The notes below the pieces were generated by a model that had not been told where the DNA came from, did no database searches, and saw only the letters and a program-made list of their open reading frames with translations. A program made the position numbers and the translations under genes. Positions 54,501-63,985 of a DNA stretch of 64,000 nucleotides are shown here, in pieces. Source of the DNA: Notamacropus eugenii (Eukaryota; Chordata; Mammalia; Diprotodontia; Macropodidae); the NCBI RefSeq assembly GCF_028372415.1, contig NC_092872.1, forward strand, positions 551,278,705 through 551,342,704, read 5' to 3'. Within the stretch, counting starts at the first letter, position 1. Every line of letters begins with the position of its first letter.

Positions 54501-56120
54501 GGGCCAGCTGGTAGTGCAATGGGTAGAGTACTGGGCTAGGAGTCAGGAAACCCTGAGTTCAAAACTGGCCTCAGACACATACTGTGAACCTGTGAACCTG
54601 GGCAGGCCACTCAAGCTCTGTTTGCCTCAGTTTCATCAGCTAGAAGTACCTACCTCAAAGGATTATTGTGAGGATCAAGTGAGATAACATTTGTATACAA
54701 TGCTTAGCCTGGTTGCTGGTTCTTAGTTATTCTTATATAAATACTTGTCCTCTGCCTTTCACCTCCATGCATTTTATCTTCAAGATCTGTATGTTTTGCC
54801 TGAGTAGAAAGCATATTTTCCTTTAATGTTGTTATTTTTTTTGACTTCTCCTATTCTAGAAGAGGTTATCTTCTCAAATTGTCCTTCTGGGCAATTGCCT
54901 TTTCATTTCTTTGCATCTGTATTCCTGATCAATTGTTCTCTCTTTTGTTCATTTAGCGACACTTGCCATTGCACATTTAAGTTTTTCTATTCTGACAATT
55001 ATTTTTGCTGTTTAGGCCCATAAATTCTGCTCTCATAATTTTAATATCTCTTTTAAACCACCTAGAAGACTGTGTTGGAGTTCCTGGATCTCTTCAGTTT
55101 CTTTAGGATCCTCTGTGTCATCAAGTGTTGGATAATTTTTGTTAGTTTTGCACTATTTATCATAGGTACTTGAACTCATTTGCTAAATTTGGAGGTCATG
55201 TTTCTTTCTGCTGTTAGTGCTTTTCCTGTTGATTTATCTGCTTATGTTAGGGTCTTTGAGGTTCTTTCTCTTTCTTTCTGAGAATTTTTGGTCATGTTAG
55301 TCTTTTTTTTTTTTCTCTCTCATTTTCTTCTATTGATCACTTTCTGACTCCTTTCTTTCTGATGGTGGTTTCCCTGGGAGTTGAATCTCCAAGCTTTTCA
55401 GTTTACTCCCTAGATCTCTGGTCTGAGTGAATTTAGGGGAACTAAACTAACCTCACATGGACGCTGGTCTCCTTCTCTCATGCTTAGTGGAGTGCTAGAA
55501 ACTTCCCACTTATTCCTCCCCTTCCCTTATGGTGTTCTGTCTCATTCTCTCTGTTGCTTGGTTCTTTGGCTCAATAGCTCAGTGTGCTATTATTGTATCC
55601 AGGGGGTCATTTCTTTTTTTGCAGTTTAGATCTTGAAGGCTCTGGGAGGGGGTTGGGGTTGGGTTGTAAGTTTAGGCTTCCTTTCAAGTCCAGTTATGTG
55701 TCCTGCCTTAATATCTCTATTGCTCTTCTATCCCTCAGAGATCTTTTGCTGGAACACTGTCCACTGAGACCTCAGCAAAACTCCACAGCCTGGAGCCCAT
55801 ATTTCCACAATATTGAAAAGAAAGAGGGAGGATGAGATGAGGGGTTTAATTTTGTTGCAAATCCGTGGATAGTGTCCTTGGGCTGACTAGTGCAGTTTTG
55901 CTGCCAGTAATGTAGTGAGTAGTGGGCAAAGGTGTTAAGTGAGCTTGAGGTAGGTATCAATTAATGATTTAAAAAATATTTCTTATATAGAGACAGCTGA
56001 AGTTGCTTTATATTTAATACAGAATTTTGTTTTGGAGAGTTTTGACAGGTCTTTTGGAAAGATTGTGGAGATCAAAAAAAAAAAATCTAGTCCTCCATCT
56101 TATTGGCATCTTCTGAAATC
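51590..56120 (-). mobile_element. Long ancient L1 LINE, about 4.5 kb, with an internal SINE
   Basis: The longest element here. On the minus strand, ORF2 remnants run from 53550 back to 51590. 'NTILSIDEEKVFDKV' (53205-53161) matches the L1 RT motif ISIDAEKAFDKI. About 52880-52905 reads 'LFADHM' where the catalytic FADD box should be, so the second Asp is replaced by His. Endonuclease-region antisense text lies at 53450-53960, and an ORF1/5'-region-like part at 54000-55900. 'cctccatcttattggc' (56092) may mark the 5' end. Frameshifts throughout. Confidence 0.78.
54503..54722 (+). mobile_element. CORE-SINE inserted in L1
   Basis: 'gccagctggtagtgcaatgg', 'ggagtcaggaaaccctgagt', 'gtttgcctcagtttcatcag' and 'gattattgtgaggatcaagt'. 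L1 text resumes after it. Confidence 0.85.
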
Positions 56121-56129
56121 TTTTTCAAA

Positions 56130-56940
56130 TGAACTTATTTCCTATCATGATTCCCTTACGTTGTACTATGAAGTTGACTTTTTGACTCCTCATGTAATAC
56201 TTTACATTTCTCCCTATTGAATTTCCTCTAATTAGATTCAGGCCAACACTGTTACTACTATGAGTCTAGACTTTTCACCCATCGTGTTAGCTCTCCATCT
56301 GAGCTTTGTGCCCTTTATGAATTTAATGAGCATGGCACTGATACCTTAAATCAGATACTTAATAACTATGTTAATTAAGCAGCACAGATTCCGGGGGACA
56401 CTACCCTGGAGATCAGAGGCATTATGGTACAATGGAAAGAATAATAGATTGGAGAAGGGGATCTAGATTCAAATACTGGCTATGACTTACTACTTGTATG
56501 ACCTTTTACAAATGGCAACTTTACTTCACCTCCCACTTTCCTCATCTATAAAATTAGGGGGTTGTTGAACCAGATGATGTCTAAGGTCATGTCCTGATCT
56601 AAATCTGTGATCTCATGATTTTCTGTTAAGTTTACATGGAACTGCTCTTGGAGACCAGCCATTCAAATGTATTGAATCTAATTGTTTTACCATCCAGTCA
56701 GCCCAAAACATTATCTCATAGGAATATCTTGTGTAACTTTGTCAAATGTTATGTTAAAATCTAGGTAAAGCAGATCTACAGAATTTCCATAATCTATGTA
56801 TAACCCAGTCAAATTAATTGAATATATTGATTTTTATTTTAAGTGACTGGGTCATTTCTTCCTGGTAACACTTATGTACCTAAAGCTCTTCTCAGGTACT
56901 AGTTGATGACTATATCAAATTATCCTTTACTTTGATACAT
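56130..56940 (-). mobile_element. L3/CR1-type LINE fragment split by a SINE
   Basis: 'aagttgactttttgactcct' (56170), 'gagctttgtgccctttatga' (56300), 'ttccgggggacactaccctg' (56389) and 'tttgtcaaatgttatgttaa' (56738) follow the L3 antisense order, interrupted at 56412-56630. Confidence 0.78.
56412..56630 (+). mobile_element. tRNA-derived SINE inserted in L3
   Basis: 'ggcattatggtacaatggaa', 'atctagattcaaatactggc' and 'tttcctcatctataaaatta'. Confidence 0.78.
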
Positions 56941-56949
56941 TGATGGATG

Positions 56950-57100
56950 GATGACTGAATGAATGGAGAAAGCATTTATTAAGTGCTTTCTGTATGCAAA
57001 TTACTGTGCTAACTGTGGGAGATACAAATAGAAAAAAAAAATAGAAAGGGAGAGATATATTCCTTTCTCTCTAAGAACTAACATTCTCATTCTGATGAGG
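56950..57100 (-). mobile_element. L2 3' terminus
   Basis: 'gagaaagcatttattaagtg', 'ctttctgtatgcaaattact' and 'gggagatacaaatag' are the reversed L2 end. Confidence 0.75.
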
Positions 57101-57104
57101 ACTT

Positions 57105-57175
57105 TTTCAAAATTTTTGGCTCCCCAGTACTTAGCATGGTGCCTGCTAAACATAGACACTTGTAAAGTATTTGCT
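57105..57175 (+). mobile_element. L2 3' terminus, opposite orientation
   Basis: 'ccccagtacttagcatggtg' and 'cctgctaaacatagacac' are the sense L2 end, immediately beside the reversed one. Confidence 0.62.
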
Positions 57176-57239
57176 TGCTTGTGGATATGTTACACATAAG
57201 ATGTTTCAGTTAAAAGTCTGACAGAAAGGATCTGTGATC

Positions 57240-57835
57240 CTTATGATGCAGTGGTGATGCATAAGGCATCTTCTTTAATGTCATTTCCACTGATAAAATC
57301 ATCTCCATTTGATAATGCCAAGGACTTTGTAGTGAGAGCTTTCTTTTCTTGGTTTTCAATAGCTATGGATGCTAAGCACAAGTAGTTGGCAGGCTCTATT
57401 TCCAACAGGATTGCTATGGCTTCAGGGGCTAGACTGGAAGCAGAGCTAGTGGTCTTGGAGGACTCTGTCACTCACAGGGCTCTTGGGTTTACCTTCCCAT
57501 TCATGTCAGTTGGTAATTGGCTGGCGGTGGTGAGGAAGGTGGCCTCTATTTCCCAGAGATTACTCTCTTCCTTGCTGGTTTTAGGACTCAGACTAGAAGC
57601 AAGTTTTCCTCAGGCATCTGTGATATCATGTGAGTCGTCCCTCCAGCAATGCATATTACAGTCATTCCATTCCTGCCTGTCCTGGGTAGCTTTTGTCCAT
57701 GTCTTATTCATGACAACCAATGAAACATCCAGAAATAATTTAGATTTCCAAATTTGTAGTATTTCATTGACTAGGTTCTCATCATTATATCAGATGGACG
57801 TCAAAAAAGCAGTTATATCAATGTGTTAGCTATGT
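57240..57835 (-). pseudogene. Degenerate ORF, possibly the end of a non-LTR retrotransposon ORF2
   Basis: The frame on the minus strand from about 57790 to 57241 has only two internal stops in about 180 codons. It contains 'VMNKTWTKATQDRQEWND' (57711-57661, minus). A W-x-x-A-x-Q-D-R-x-x-W pattern is common in C-terminal tails of non-LTR retrotransposon ORF2 proteins, after the RT domain. The remaining 110 codons are Ser/Ala/Thr/Leu-rich and unrecognised. The end near 57268 recurs at 13460-13515, which favours a dispersed repeat over a gene. Could also be a processed pseudogene of an unrecognised gene. Confidence 0.4.
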
Positions 57836-57860
57836 ATTCTATCTCACATTCTCTCCCCTG

Positions 57861-57875
57861 CCCCCCCCCCCCCCC
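57861..57875. repeat. Poly-C run (15)
   Basis: Fifteen consecutive C on plus, after a 'ctctcccctg' lead-in. Prone to length errors. Confidence 0.95.
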
Positions 57876-58664
57876 ATCTGGGCTCAGTTTGTACCTGAAC
57901 TCTCAATTTAAGTCCCAGAAGGATGACTGCTCCTACTCTTAGGGTCCTAGGGATCACCCTGTAGGTGGTTATTCTCTTAATATTATAGCTAATGAGCTTT
58001 CGCTGATGTACTTTCTCTTAGCAATTAGCCAGTAGATTAAATTTTTAGCAAGGGTATTTACTTAAATGGAATAGTAAGGAGAGTAGTTACAGAGCATTCC
58101 TTCCCCACACCCCCCAAAATCTTGGGTGCTCTCTTCTACAAATACACACAGGAGGAAGAGTATGAAGAAACTTAAACTGCATTTGTAGTGTGGCATATAT
58201 GACTAGGGCAACTCTGAATTCCAGACCTAGAGATCCTCTATGTCCTTTCTTTTCTGGATGATCCTCTGGAACTTTGCTATGGAGCATGGCATCAGTGATG
58301 GATGAGTCAATTCACTGTTCAACTGGCTGCCTCACAGGGCACGAGGTTTCCGCTGGATTGGCAGTTCAATTGTGTTTGTTTCTTGTAGGGCATGGTGTCT
58401 GAGCTGGTTAGATCAATCTGTTGCTAAACTGGACTAGACCAGTCTGCTGCAAGGTAGCTGTTGCTGGACCAAGCTAGACAAATTACACTGGTGCTACTGG
58501 ATGCTACTACTGGATGCTGGTACTGGATCAGGAAGGTCACCAGGCTGCTAGGTCATAGCTACCTGGGCTGGGCTGGGCAAATCTCTTAATCCATGGCATC
58601 TTCTTAGGGCACAGGTTCTCTGCTAGACAGATTAATCCACTAGACTCCTTGGACTTACTCTTTT
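57876..58664. other. Unassigned sequence with a small tandem repeat
   Basis: 58491-58530 repeats 'tactggatgct' about three times. Longer 'ctggac-tag' themes (58420-58480) hint at an older minisatellite or LTR. No gene recognised. Confidence 0.4.
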
Positions 58665-58870
58665 TTTAGTTCAATTCGATAACACTTTATTAATTGCCCA
58701 TTATATGCCAGGTACTATGTTAAAAACTGGGGATACAAATAAGAAAAAAAGATAATTCCTGCCCTCTAAAAGCTTACAGTCTAATGGAGGAAAACAAAAC
58801 ACAAAAGGATGCTGTAAGGTAGGGTGGGGGTGGAAGAAGTTGCCTAGTTCAAGGGCATGATGATGGTGAA
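58665..58870 (-). mobile_element. L2-derived 3' end, divergent subfamily
   Basis: 'aacactttattaattgccca', 'tggggatacaaataag' and 'aaagcttacagtctaatgga' are the reversed L2 end. The following 'gttcaagggcatgatg' recalls the 62 kb copy. Confidence 0.72.
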
Positions 58871-59104
58871 ATGATGGGCAGCTCTAGTCTTTCATCATCC
58901 TCTGCCATTTACTTGGTAAAATTCACTCTCTTTAGATGGAGCGTTACAGTGCTCTTTTTTGGGGATGGCATCTGTTCTTTTTTAGCTAGGACTACAACCC
59001 TTTGCCTAGTATTAGAAGCCTTTCCTCTGATTCATTCAGAACTTTGTCTCTGAGGTTTGCCAAGCCTAGACAGGAAGTGGGAGAGTTCGAACTTTTCTTG
59101 TTTA
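58871..59104. other. Unassigned sequence
   Basis: No repeat or gene recognised. Confidence 0.4.
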
Positions 59105-59136
<32 letters not shown>

Positions 59137-59185
59137 GTATATATATATGTATATATATACATATGTGTGTGTGTGTGTGTGTGTA
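59105..59185. repeat. (TA)n / (TG)n compound microsatellite
   Basis: About 55 bp of TA with interspersed GTA, then about ten TG units. The frames crossing it on both strands are artefacts. Confidence 0.96.
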
Positions 59186-59577
59186 TTTTTTTCTTCATTC
59201 AAGACCAGTTTCTTCAACAAGGGACTCTTTCTTGGCTTATGATCACCAGTACTGATACAGTCAGTTCTACATTTCAGACTCCTTTTAGCTTCTTATGCAG
59301 AAGAATGACCATTTACAAAGATATAAATATAGTGTGTGTCATAGAGGCAAGTTCATTGTTCCCATGGCCTCTTTATATGGAGTTGAGCTTTTTAAGCATC
59401 AGATACTTTTCAAGGTGTGGAATGTTTATATCTCTTCTGAAAACCTTACCCCTTAAATTTTAGTGTCTCTGTCTTTTAACCCTCCAAATCTCCAGCTTTA
59501 CTAAAGTTTCACTGGGGTGCACTATTAAAGTTATACTACCACTTTAAAGTGAGGTTGGGGCAGGGCTGTTTAGATAC
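59186..59577. other. Unassigned sequence
   Basis: No repeat or gene recognised. Confidence 0.4.
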
Positions 59578-59765
59578 AAATTGTAGTTTGGTATAATGGA
59601 AAGAACGTAGAACAGGGAGCTGGAAGGCCTTCTTACTAGTCCCAGGTCTTCTATTAATTTTTTTTGGCTTTGGGCAATTCACTACATGTTTCTAAACCTC
59701 AGTTTCTCACTCTAGAAAGGTGAATTTTGAGCTCTCTTATAACTCAGCAATTCTATGATCTAATA
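59578..59765 (+). mobile_element. tRNA-derived SINE
   Basis: 'gtttggtataatggaaagaa', 'ggctttgggcaattcactac' and 'cagcaattctatgatctaa'. Confidence 0.75.
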
Positions 59766-59859
59766 ATTGTTATGTTTATTGGATGTATGAAGTTTCTAAG
59801 AGCAATAATTAACATATTAAATGACAGTTTCTATCCAAAAACACCATGACAGACTTGAG

Positions 59860-60325
59860 CAGAGTTTCTTAACTTGAGGGTGATGGGTCTTCAAAGAGTT
59901 CATAGACAGGAAAAATGAATAATGATGCACTGTGCTAAGTGATTTTTGATGCTCTCAAAGACTCTGGGAGATAGGTGCTCTTTTTATCCCCATTTTGTAC
60001 ATGAGGAAATTGAGGGAAATAGAGGTTAAATGACTTGCCCAGGGTCACAGAACTAATAAGTGTCTGAGGTCATATTTGAACTCAGGTTTTCCTGAATACA
60101 GGTCCAACATAGTCTACTGTGCCACCTAGATTTCAGAGGGATCTTTGAACTTAGATGGGGAAAAAAATTGCAACTTTATTTTCATTAAACTCTAACTTAA
60201 ATTGAACATTCCTTCCAATTATTTAAATGCATTATTATGAGAAGAGGTCCACAGATTCCCCAGATACCAGAAGGGTCCATGACACCCCCCCAAAATTTAG
60301 AATTCCCATTAAGTTAAGAATTTTG
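59860..60325 (+). mobile_element. hAT-like DNA transposon split by a SINE
   Basis: The left end 'cagagtttcttaacttgagg' and the reverse complement of the right end, 'caaaattcttaactt', match apart from small changes. The interior 'tttgaacttagatgggga' (60145) and 'attattatgagaagaggtcc' (60231) is shared in type with 35132-35325. Transposase-less. Confidence 0.66.
59920..60130 (-). mobile_element. CORE-SINE inserted in the hAT-like element
   Basis: 'ggagataggtgctcttttta', 'aaatgacttgcccagggtca', 'atttgaactcaggttttcct' and 'ctactgtgccacctaga', near full length. Confidence 0.85.
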
Positions 60326-60466
60326 AATGTTGATCAGAATCCTACCAAGTTGGAAATCAGAAGGAGTAGATGTGCAGTCTTACATTTGTGTTTACAAAGT
60401 CACCTTAATAGTAAAAGATTGGGGAAGCAGTTTTAGACAGTTATTTACTTTCAAAAGATATGGAAA

Positions 60467-60740
60467 TTGGACATGGTGGTATATACATATAATTCTAGAT
60501 ACCAAGAGGGCTGAAGCTGAGGCTGTTGTATCTCATGAGCTCTGGAGTTCTGACATATAGCATGCATTATTGATAAGCTCCAGAGAGTGAAGTACTATCG
60601 GGTTGTTTTAAGAGGGGGAGAATTAGTCCAGGTTGGACACAGAGGTGGTTAAAGTTACTGTGCCAATCAGTACTAGGATCATACTCTTGAGTAGCTCCAA
60701 TACTTCAAATTTGTGGAATGGGAAGACCCAGTCATTTTTT
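60467..60740 (+). pseudogene. 7SL (SRP) RNA retropseudogene
   Basis: 7SL RNA is the scaffold of the signal recognition particle. This copy can be aligned from end to end. It has a 5' end 'ttggacatggtggtatata' (for gccgggcgcggtggcgcgtg), an Alu-domain block 'ggctgaagctgaggctg' (60509-60525) and 'ctggagttctga' (60542). The S-domain block 'gtccaggttggacacagagg' (60626) is followed by 'aatcagtactaggatcat' (60665) and a terminal 'gggaagacccagtcattttt'. Length about 274, against about 300 for functional 7SL. Many substitutions, an A-rich stretch after a T-run, and flanks 'gatatggaa' (60457-60465) / 'gatataggaa' (60750-60759) suggest retroposition and no function. Confidence 0.83.
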
Positions 60741-60877
60741 AAAAATTGAGATATAGGAACTTTAGATGATTAAATGTCAATACCCATTGGCAGTTTAATT
60801 TGGCAGCCCTAAAAACTTAGAAGACCCCAGGATGCATTTAAGGAGTCAAAACTTTTAGGACTAGCAGTAGGGTTATA

Positions 60878-61060
60878 TCATAGATTTAGTGTTGCAAAGG
60901 ACCTTTGAGGACATTGAGTGCAACTCTCCAATTTAGTATATGAAGAAAATGAAGCATACTTAATAGATGTGCCCAGGGTATACCACTGGTAGAAATCTTA
61001 AATGGTATTTGAATCCAAGTTTTCTCAGCTCTAAGGGGAGAGCTTGATTCACTGTACAAT
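60878..61060 (-). mobile_element. MIR/THER1-type SINE
   Basis: 'catagatttagtgttgcaaa', 'ggacctttgaggacattgag' and 'ggtatttgaatccaagtttt'. Confidence 0.72.
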
Positions 61061-61149
61061 GTTCTGAAGACGTATGAGTACAAATCTCATGGCAATTAAA
61101 GTTTCTTCCAAATCTGAAATTCTGATATTTTGTCATTCCATGAATAAGG

Positions 61150-61685
61150 AGGCAAATTCCACTGTCAATACATGGAGTCTTATGTTCTGTTGTGGGTACC
61201 ATGTTTTAGAGAGACATCAGTGCTCCAGAGAGCATATAAAGGAGGGCTACCAGGAAGGGGAGGATCTTGAATACCACTCATATGAAGATGAGTTGAAAGA
61301 ACTGGGGACATTTAACCTAGAAGACAGGAAACAGGCTAAGTGGGAGGGATAATGACAGCTATTTTTAGTGTTTGAAGATCTGTCATGTACAAAATAAATT
61401 AGATTTATTCTCTTTTTGGCTCCAGAAGGCAGAACTAAAAGCAATGTGTTAAAGTTGAAGTGGTAAATTTAGGCTTGATAGTCAGGAAAAACAAATTAAC
61501 TCTTTAGTAATTGGATAAATTCATAAGGAATGGCTCCAGAGGTAGCACATTCTCCCTCATAAGAGATCTTTAAGTAGAGACTGAATGACCACTTGTCAGG
61601 TCTGCTATACTGGGTATTCTTTTCAGGCATGTGGTAGACCAGATGGCCACTGAGGTACTTTCCAGCTCTAAAATTCTGTGATATT
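61150..61685 (+). mobile_element. L3/CR1-type LINE 3' end
   Basis: 'tttaacctagaagacaggaa' (61309), 'ttggctccagaaggcagaac' (61417), 'atgaccacttgtcaggtctg' (61584) and 'ctttccagctctaaaattct' (61657) are the sense L3 terminus. Well preserved. Confidence 0.83.
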
Positions 61686-61944
61686 TTTCTTAGTATGAGG
61701 AATTTGGGAATGTTTCTGCATGCCCACTTTATCCTCTGACTCATTTGTGGGTTCAATTTCTAGCCTCCATACTCATTGCTATTCATTTTTTTCTTTCTAA
61801 ATTCCCTTCCCTTTAGTTTGCTTTCCCTCAATTGAGATTTTCGAAGAAAGACCAGATTCCCACTTTTCTGGTATGATGTAGAGGGCATTCTTTTTTCAGA
61901 ATGGGATGTCTTAGGGACCTTACATTTCTATAACACTTTAAGAT
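61686..61944. other. Unassigned sequence
   Basis: No repeat or gene recognised. Confidence 0.4.
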
Positions 61945-62330
61945 CAAATCAAGTCAGTAAATATTTATTAAGTGCCAAGTACAATGTTAAGTGCCAGAAA
62001 TATAAATATAAGAAGAAAAGAAGACAGTCCCCATCCTCAAGGAACTTAGCTTTTAATGGGAAAGACCACAAAGCTGAAAAGGAGGAAGAGTACAGAGTGA
62101 GGGACATGGAGGTGCGGAAGGGGGACTCTAGAAAGTCTAAACAGTTCCAAGTAGAATAAAGACATGGCTGGCCTGAGAATCCTCCTTAAAATGGGAGGTC
62201 TAGGAGGAATTAGTCAATCAGAGAAAGATGCTAGAGGGATGGAGGCCACTTCCAATGTGAGAAGTTCAAGGGTAAAATGAGCTTCCAGGGCAAAGAGATT
62301 CCTGGGACATGGTAGCCAAAGTATGGTTTG
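61945..62330 (-). mobile_element. L2-derived copy, divergent 3' subfamily
   Basis: 'agtaaatatttattaagtgc', 'caaggaacttagcttttaat' and then 'ccttaaaatgggaggtctag', the block shared with 11647 and 18561. Confidence 0.75.
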
Positions 62331-62545
62331 CAAAGCATTTCACACAGATTGTCTCACTTGGCTCTCACAAAAGCCTTATGAAGTTAGATAGTGTTATTTT
62401 TATTTTACAGGGAGAGAAAATTGAGACCAAGGAGGAGGTGTGAGTGGTCCAGAATTATACAGCTAATAACTGTCTGAGGGAGAATTTGAATCCAAGCCTT
62501 TCTGATACAAGACTTTTAATCTATTCACTATATCATACTTCCACT
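62331..62545 (-). mobile_element. CORE-SINE, near full length
   Basis: 'caaagcatttcacacagatt', 'cttggctctcacaaaagcct', 'gaatttgaatccaagccttt' and 'ctattcactatatcatactt'. Inserted beside or into the L2 copy. Confidence 0.8.
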
Positions 62546-62574
62546 CAAGCAGCTGCTGTGATCCCTTCCTGCTC

Positions 62575-63048
62575 TGAGATTCTGGGATTCCTTCAATCTC
62601 AAATGTAGTTACATTCCAGCAAAAGTACTTCACATGGTTTTGTTTTCCTGTGAATGTTTTTTCCCTTTCTTTTTATAAAGCCAACTGGAGTAAGTTCAGT
62701 GTTCCTGGGGTGGGGTTGAGGGGTAGTAGGATGTTCCTATCTCCATTATCAAGCTGATGGGGAAAAACAAGTAAATTCACCAAATGACTTGGCTTATTTC
62801 AAATAAAGTAGATGTCCTGATTTAACAGAGTGCTTTATGTTCATTGCTAAAACACGCATGGAGAAAGGTATGCCAGCACTCCTGTGGATGCAATTAGCAT
62901 AAATAGGATTTAACCTATCACATTTCATACAGACAAGTTCTATAGCCACCTGGGTAAAGCACAGCTGTTTGTCTCCTCTGACAATGGAAAGAAAGCTGGA
63001 GTGAGTTTTATAGAACTTCTGCCTTAAAATTGATCCTCCATGCAACAT
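62575..63048. promoter_or_regulatory. Repeat-poor segment, candidate conserved non-coding element
   Basis: About 470 bp without recognisable repeats. 62820-63010 is dense in recognisable sites: 'atgcaattagcat' (62888-62900, POU/homeodomain-like), CACCTG (62948) and CAGCTG (62962). The 84-codon minus frame (63048-62794) overlaps it but shows no known domain. Function is inference. Confidence 0.38.
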
Positions 63049-63049
63049 A

Positions 63050-63160
63050 TAGAATCAAAATCCCAGAATTTCAGAGTTGGGAGGGACCTTAGTAGTCGGG
63101 TGGTCCAACCCGAACTTGAAAAAGAATCCCCCTTTCAGAACACCTGAAAAAAGGTCAATT
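63050..63160 (-). mobile_element. L3 3' end fragment
   Basis: 'cagaatttcagagttgggag', 'ggaccttagtagtc' and 'gtccaacccgaacttgaaaa' are a near-consensus reversed L3 terminus. Confidence 0.82.
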
Positions 63161-63351
63161 GTATTCCAAGCTTTTAACTGATTTTGGCTCTGTTTTACAT
63201 ATTTTTATATATAGTTTGTATGACTCTAGACCTTGATCTTGACCCTAGGACTTTGCATTACCAAGTCTTCCTCTGATGCCTCACTGGGCTGTGGGATCTG
63301 TTTCTGAAGGTAATATCCAGGGAGTGCAAGGTCTGGCAGAGAAGAACAGAG

Positions 63352-63520
63352 GGGTATAGTGGGAATTGAAATTGGAGGAAATGGGTGAACCACTTACTAC
63401 TTTATCAACTTGGCTTAGTCACTTCGCTACTCTGTGCCTTAGTTTTCTTATCCGTAAAATTAAGGAGTTGCCTAAATTGTCTCTCTGGTCCCTCCCAGCT
63501 CAAAATCCTATTATCTTGGG
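63352..63520 (+). mobile_element. tRNA-derived SINE, diverged
   Basis: 'ggggtatagtgggaattgaa', 'ttagttttcttatccgtaaa' and 'tccctcccagctcaaaatcc'. Confidence 0.65.
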
Positions 63521-63737
63521 TTTTACCAGACTGGAAAATTTAGGCTATGGGGATAGCAATGGACTTGCCTGTCTATCAACTTAACTTTATGTTGTCTCAT
63601 CAATGGCAGATTAGTTTCAGGTGAAAAACCTTGGTCGTAGCAGCTCACTACCTACTAAGGTATAAATAGGTTGTTATCTCTGTTGGTGGAGGAAGTATCT
63701 ATATTGAGAAAACCACAACTCCTTGAAATTATGGGAC

Positions 63738-63985
63738 ATTTAGGTTGACATAGTGGATAAAACCTTGGAGTCAAGAAGATCTGCATTCACATCCTCACAG
63801 CCACAGACACCTAGTAGCTGTGTAACCCTAGACAAGTCATTTAACCTCTGTCTGCCTCAATTTTCTTATCTGTAAAATGGGTATAACTAGTATCCACCTC
63901 CTAAAGTTGTGAAGCTCAAATGAGTTAATATTTGTAAAATCATTATATAAATGATAGCTATTATTATGGTTTAAAATACTAAAAT
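63738..63985 (+). mobile_element. CORE-SINE
   Basis: 'ggttgacatagtggataaaa', 'gtagctgtgtaaccctagac', 'tttcttatctgtaaaatggg' and a tail 'gatagctattattatgg'. Confidence 0.86.

Noticed and set aside
57386-57829. 147-codon plus frame
   Set aside because: It is the antisense shadow of the degenerate minus-strand remnant, which carries the recognisable W-A-Q-D-R-W motif.
59002-59463. 153-codon plus frame, the longest in the window, with Tyr/Ile repeats
   Set aside because: Its core is the (TA)n/(TG)n microsatellite; frames exist on both strands across it and the flanks show no domain.
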